NCBI RefSeq assembly: GCF_030269905.1
Contig: NZ_BSVC01000005.1
Location: forward strand, 248,001 to 312,000
Direction: 5' to 3'
Source of the DNA: Pelosinus sp. IPA-1
GTDB lineage: Bacteria; Bacillota; Negativicutes; DSM-13327
Length of the DNA stretch: 64,000 nt
This document shows, piece by piece, positions 60,963 through 64,000 of this stretch. The translations under genes were made by a program, and so were the position numbers. How positions within the stretch are numbered: position 1 is the first letter of the stretch; each line of letters starts with the position of its first letter. The notes under the pieces are model-generated. The model saw only the letters and a program-made list of their open reading frames with translations. It had not been told where the DNA came from and searched no databases.

Positions 60963-61976
60963 TTAGCTGATTCTTAGTAAATTGACCTGTTCTACGTCTC
61001 GTTGCAAATGAAAATATACTACTCGATCCAATATCGTTTGCAACTCTTCAGACAGATCTACAAAATTACAACCAAAGTTATTGTTCTGTTGCCAAATAAC
61101 TTTTGCTACGACATTCATATTCCCCAGCCCATTCGATAAATTCAGCCTGATTAAGGAATTAAGCTCCAAATTAGATTCTAATTGCAACAAAATCCCTTCT
61201 CTACTGATATTAGTCGCAATCGCATCCATAGGATGGTCAGAATTGCCGAGCAAAATTGTCACAGGTTCATTGACATCGGCACGAGGAAAACTTCGATTAT
61301 CATTCTCGACTGCCACTCCCCGCTCTGCAAGAGCTTTTTCGACCCAAGTGCGATCCCATGACATATTTGCTATCTCTTCTATTGTTTGCATCTCTGTAAG
61401 GGATTTGGCCCGGGATTTTTCTAATAACTCTGCGGCATCACGTGGGTTAATAACAACAATACCATCTTCGTCACCAACCAAGATATCACCAGGGTTTACA
61501 ACTACGCCGCCACAAGCAACAGGGACATTAATTTCACCAGGTCCGTCTTTATAAGGGCCTGCGGGGGTTACTCCTGCTGCATAGATGGCTAAGTCCATTT
61601 TTTTTAACGCCCCTATATCACGAATCGCACCATCAATTACAAAACCACCGATACCTCTTTGCTTTGCCCACAAAGCCATCAATTCTCCCATAATAGCGTT
61701 TGTCAAATCGCCTTGCGCATCTACTACCACAATATCGCCGGGTTCTGCAAGATCAAGTGCTCTATGCAACATAAGATTATCGCCAGGACGTGCTTTAACA
61801 GTAAAAGCCGGCCCAAGCAATGGTACTTCATTGATTGGGCGAATTTTGGCATCCATACAAGACATTCGGTTCATATTATCTGCGATATTAGCTACTGGTA
61901 TTCCTGCAAATCCTTCAATTAAAGTCTTGGGCGGTCGATTACTATGTGTAAAAATGCGTAATCCTACATTCGACAT
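60963..61976 (-). CDS. RraA-type aldolase fused to a C-terminal PilZ domain
   Basis: A 337-aa two-domain protein. Residues ~1-215 are RraA/HMG-CHA aldolase-like: GDIVVVDAQGDLTNAIMGELMALWAKQRGIGGFVIDGAIRD, with Gly97-Glu98, Asp115, Arg119 and Asp120 intact. This is the set that binds Mg2+ and oxo acid in 4-hydroxy-4-methyl-2-oxoglutarate aldolase. Residues ~226-330 are a PilZ domain with the c-di-GMP signature RSFPR (228-232, RxxxR) and NISREG (256-261, NxSxxG), ending VIWQQNNNFGCNFVDLSEE. RraA proteins are ~160-230 aa alone. The gene lies 67 bases after a 2-hydroxyacid dehydrogenase. The implied c-di-GMP control of an aldolase is inference. Confidence 0.88.
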   Translation of the reverse strand: MSNVGLRIFTHSNRPPKTLIEGFAGIPVANIADNMNRMSCMDAKIRPINEVPLLGPAFTVKARPGDNLMLHRALDLAEPGDIVVVDAQGDLTNAIMGELMALWAKQRGIGGFVIDGAIRDIGALKKMDLAIYAAGVTPAGPYKDGPGEINVPVACGGVVVNPGDILVGDEDGIVVINPRDAAELLEKSRAKSLTEMQTIEEIANMSWDRTWVEKALAERGVAVENDNRSFPRADVNEPVTILLGNSDHPMDAIATNISREGILLQLESNLELNSLIRLNLSNGLGNMNVVAKVIWQQNNNFGCNFVDLSEELQTILDRVVYFHLQRDVEQVNLLRIS

Positions 61977-62043
61977 AATTCATCTCTCCATTCTTTTTTA
62001 TCGGTTATTCAGCAGGTAATTTTAGATTCTATGACCGAACTTC

Positions 62044-63000
62044 TCATACTAGATTATTAGGCATTTTCGCTTTTTCGACTTTTTCAATGTTTTCAAATGA
62101 TAGACGAAGAACATTTTCTAAGACATCGCGGGTTCCGCCACCTACATGGGGGGTTGCTAACACATTTGTAAATCGTAATAATGGATTATCTGCCTGCATT
62201 GGCTCTGAAGACCATGTATCCATGCCTACGCCAAGAAGGTTACCTGTTTTCAACGCTTGTACCAGACCCTTTTCATCAATGATATTGCCGCGAGCTACAT
62301 TAATTAAAATTGCATTGGGCTTCATGAGGTTTAGCTCTGTTTCACCAATCAAATTTCGGGTTTCTGGGAGTAGTGGAATGTGTAGACTTACAATATCAGA
62401 AATTCTTAAGAGTTCCGTAAAGGAAGTATAGGAGATTCCTAACCTTGTTTCCTCTTCAATGGAAAGTCGGTTTCGATTAAAATAAATTACATCCGTTCCA
62501 AATCCTTTTGACAGCTGCGCCACTCTTTTTCCGATATGGCCCATACCTACAATCCCATGGGTCTTTCCCTTCATTTCAAACATAAATGGACGATGTTCCC
62601 ACATCAGCCATTTCCCTTGCTTGGTTTCTTGATCTAAAAAATGAAGCTTGCGATAGAGACATAAAATCATACCGATTGTCATTTCGGCAACACTAGATGA
62701 ATTTGCTCCTGGGGTGCTGGCAACTAAAATACCCCTTTCTTTTGCAGCTTCAAGATCAATATTATCAACGCCACTGCCTGTTTTTTGAATCAATTTTAAG
62801 TTAGGGGCCTTCTCTATCATACTGCGGGTAATCGGAGTAGCGGCAGTAATAAAATAATGTGCTCGCGATAAAAGATGTTCTTTTTGACTATCATTTAGAT
62901 CATGCCAATAGACTATTTCTGTAGTAACTTCCTTATAGGTTTCAATCATCTTATGTATTTCAGTTGATACTTTCTCAAAATAAATTACAGTTACAGTCAT
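62044..63000 (-). CDS. D-2-hydroxyacid dehydrogenase (phosphoglycerate dehydrogenase-like)
   Basis: A 318-aa NAD(P)-dependent dehydrogenase reducing a 2-oxo acid to the D-hydroxy acid, or the reverse. The nucleotide-binding motif is GIVGMGHIGKRVAQL. The catalytic Arg lies in ILINVARGNIIDEKGL, with a Glu further on, and the His is in LATPHVGGGTRD. The N-terminal part has LIQKTGSGVDNIDLEAAKERGI. It has no ACT domain, so it is not a standard SerA. It sits between a chemoreceptor gene and the RraA-PilZ gene on the same strand, and may act on the aldolase's oxo-acid substrate or product. Confidence 0.9.
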   Translation of the reverse strand: MTVTVIYFEKVSTEIHKMIETYKEVTTEIVYWHDLNDSQKEHLLSRAHYFITAATPITRSMIEKAPNLKLIQKTGSGVDNIDLEAAKERGILVASTPGANSSSVAEMTIGMILCLYRKLHFLDQETKQGKWLMWEHRPFMFEMKGKTHGIVGMGHIGKRVAQLSKGFGTDVIYFNRNRLSIEEETRLGISYTSFTELLRISDIVSLHIPLLPETRNLIGETELNLMKPNAILINVARGNIIDEKGLVQALKTGNLLGVGMDTWSSEPMQADNPLLRFTNVLATPHVGGGTRDVLENVLRLSFENIEKVEKAKMPNNLV

Positions 63001-63049
63001 TATCTATCCCCCGTTTAAAAAGTGAGTATATAACCGTATGCCGTTACAC

Positions 63050-64000
63050 CTAAATCTTAAACTTGGATACAATGTCTTGCAAATTACCTGCCATTTGAGA
63101 CAGATCTGTACTGGAAGAAGCAATCTCTTGGATCGATGCAGTTTGTTCTTCTGTTGCTGCTAATACAGTTTGTGCTTGACCTGCAGCATCCTTACTGACC
63201 TTCGTAATCTCCTTTACGGAAGATACGATTTGTTGGCTACCATTAGCCATCTGTTCGATCGCTGCAGAAATTTCACGGATTTGGTCCGACTCTTCTTCAA
63301 TAAGTAAAGCAATCTCGTTAAAGGATTGTCCCGCGGCTATGGCAACTTCTGTACCTTTTCTTACCTCATCAGTACCATCGTTCATTGCTAGTACAGCCTT
63401 AGTCGTATCTGCCTGAATTTCTCCGATCAAAGCAGCAATCTCTTTCGCAGCTCCTTGGGACTGTTCCGCGAGTTTCCTAACCTCTTCAGCTACCACAGCA
63501 AAACCACGGCCTTGTTCACCAGCACGAGCAGCTTCAATAGCAGCGTTTAAGGCTAATAGATTCGTTTGACCGGCTATTCCCGCGATAGTGTCAACGATTT
63601 GCCCGATTTCCTTAGAACGTTCACCAAGTTTAGCTACTACTTGTGCTGAATTATTCACTGAAGTTTCAATATTAGCCATCTGACTCGTAACTTTCTGGAC
63701 AGCTTTACCACCTTCTTGAGCAGTATTTGATGTTTTCTCTGCTGTAGCAGAAGCACTGCCAGTATTAGCAGCGATTTGTTGAAGGCCCGCAGACATTTGT
63801 TCAACGATATGCATTGTGTTATCTACAGCCTGCATTTGATGTGTTGTCCCGTCAGTCACACCTGTTATTGCAGTTGATACTTGATTTGCCGCCTGAGATA
63901 ATTGTTCCGTGCTTGCTGTAAGCTCTTCAGAAGAAGCCGATACTATTTCACTTGCCTCCTGAACTTTCATAATCATTTGACTAAAATTCCCAATCGACGT
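63050..64000 (-). CDS. Methyl-accepting chemotaxis protein, C-terminal part (cut by window edge)
   Basis: The frame stays open to the right edge, so the N-terminal sensor, membrane helices and HAMP lie outside. At least 316 residues of the signalling domain are seen. The hairpin tip [51 protein letters not shown] is intact, flanked by long heptad-rich methylation helices, and it ends at IVSKFKI. No CheR pentapeptide tether is present. It would signal through CheA/CheW. The stop is 49 bases before the dehydrogenase start, so the three genes could be co-transcribed. Confidence 0.92.
   Translation of the reverse strand, partial: TSIGNFSQMIMKVQEASEIVSASSEELTASTEQLSQAANQVSTAITGVTDGTTHQMQAVDNTMHIVEQMSAGLQQIAANTGSASATAEKTSNTAQEGGKAVQKVTSQMANIETSVNNSAQVVAKLGERSKEIGQIVDTIAGIAGQTNLLALNAAIEAARAGEQGRGFAVVAEEVRKLAEQSQGAAKEIAALIGEIQADTTKAVLAMNDGTDEVRKGTEVAIAAGQSFNEIALLIEEESDQIREISAAIEQMANGSQQIVSSVKEITKVSKDAAGQAQTVLAATEEQTASIQEIASSSTDLSQMAGNLQDIVSKFKI

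Overview
The window looks like a chromosome segment of a low-GC, spore-former-related bacterium with an outer membrane, most plausibly a Negativicutes/Sporomusaceae species (Pelosinus- or Sporomusa-like; this placement is inference). Outer-membrane or LPS functions are visible: a Kdo transferase (1562-2854), a PagL-type lipid A deacylase (36588-37148) and an RND/adaptor/TolC efflux set (20617-26868). They sit beside Firmicutes hallmarks: strong GGAGG ribosome binding sites, a T-box riboswitch, GTG and TTG starts, a CBO0543-type membrane protein and a Clostridium-type NADP alcohol dehydrogenase. No rRNA, tRNA or CRISPR array was seen.

Layout. 1-9.4 kb: mostly minus-strand accessory genes (epoxide hydrolase, WaaA, a 58-aa conserved protein, a SUFU-domain protein, a racemase remnant, mdtJI, hydrolase, GNAT) separated by interspersed repeats. 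9.5-11.1 kb: a complete 1,328-bp IS1595-type element with 26-bp terminal inverted repeats and a perfect 8-bp target duplication. It carries a truncated transposase and an HELGH-motif passenger gene, and it splits a small membrane-protein gene that can be rebuilt exactly. 11.5-18 kb: a DapF-like protein with both catalytic cysteines replaced by serine, hydrolase, methyltransferase, alcohol dehydrogenase, DHFR-like protein, GntR stub and EamA transporter. 18.3-26.9 kb: MarR, Fur and TetR regulators followed by adaptor, RND pump, UspA and TolC. A palindrome GTTCACCTGGTTAAC recurs upstream of all three regulators. 27-34 kb: MFS transporter, class V aminotransferase, divergent TetR/SDR pair with two operators, TPR protein, VOC protein. 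34-36.3 kb: operon of DauR/YheO-like regulator, RidA and threonine-synthase-like PLP enzyme. 36.5-48.9 kb: PagL, a second TPR protein, CBO0543 protein, MerR-MATE, a TetR whose former efflux operon survives only as a TolC stub, GNAT, hydrolase, 5'-nucleotidase, GpsA-like protein, C39-like protein and a methyltransferase. 49.1-55.3 kb: a T-box (probable Leu codon CTC) in front of livKHMGF and a branched-chain aminotransferase, so uptake and the transamination step appear to share one amino-acid-sensing switch. A ~200-nt structured RNA candidate with its own terminator follows. 55.4-60.8 kb: FxLYD-like secreted protein, AlkD-like HEAT protein, unknown membrane protein, glutathione peroxidase, PAS-like protein, orphan histidine kinase. 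60.9-64 kb: a same-strand run of methyl-accepting chemotaxis protein (cut by the window edge), D-2-hydroxyacid dehydrogenase, and an RraA-type aldolase fused to a C-terminal PilZ (c-di-GMP binding) domain.

The most novel-looking items are the RraA-PilZ fusion and its operon, the IS1595-derived passenger element, the structured RNA at 55.04-55.24 kb, the serine/serine DapF-like protein and the composite interspersed repeats. Coordinates I read by eye for non-coding features may be off by one or two bases.
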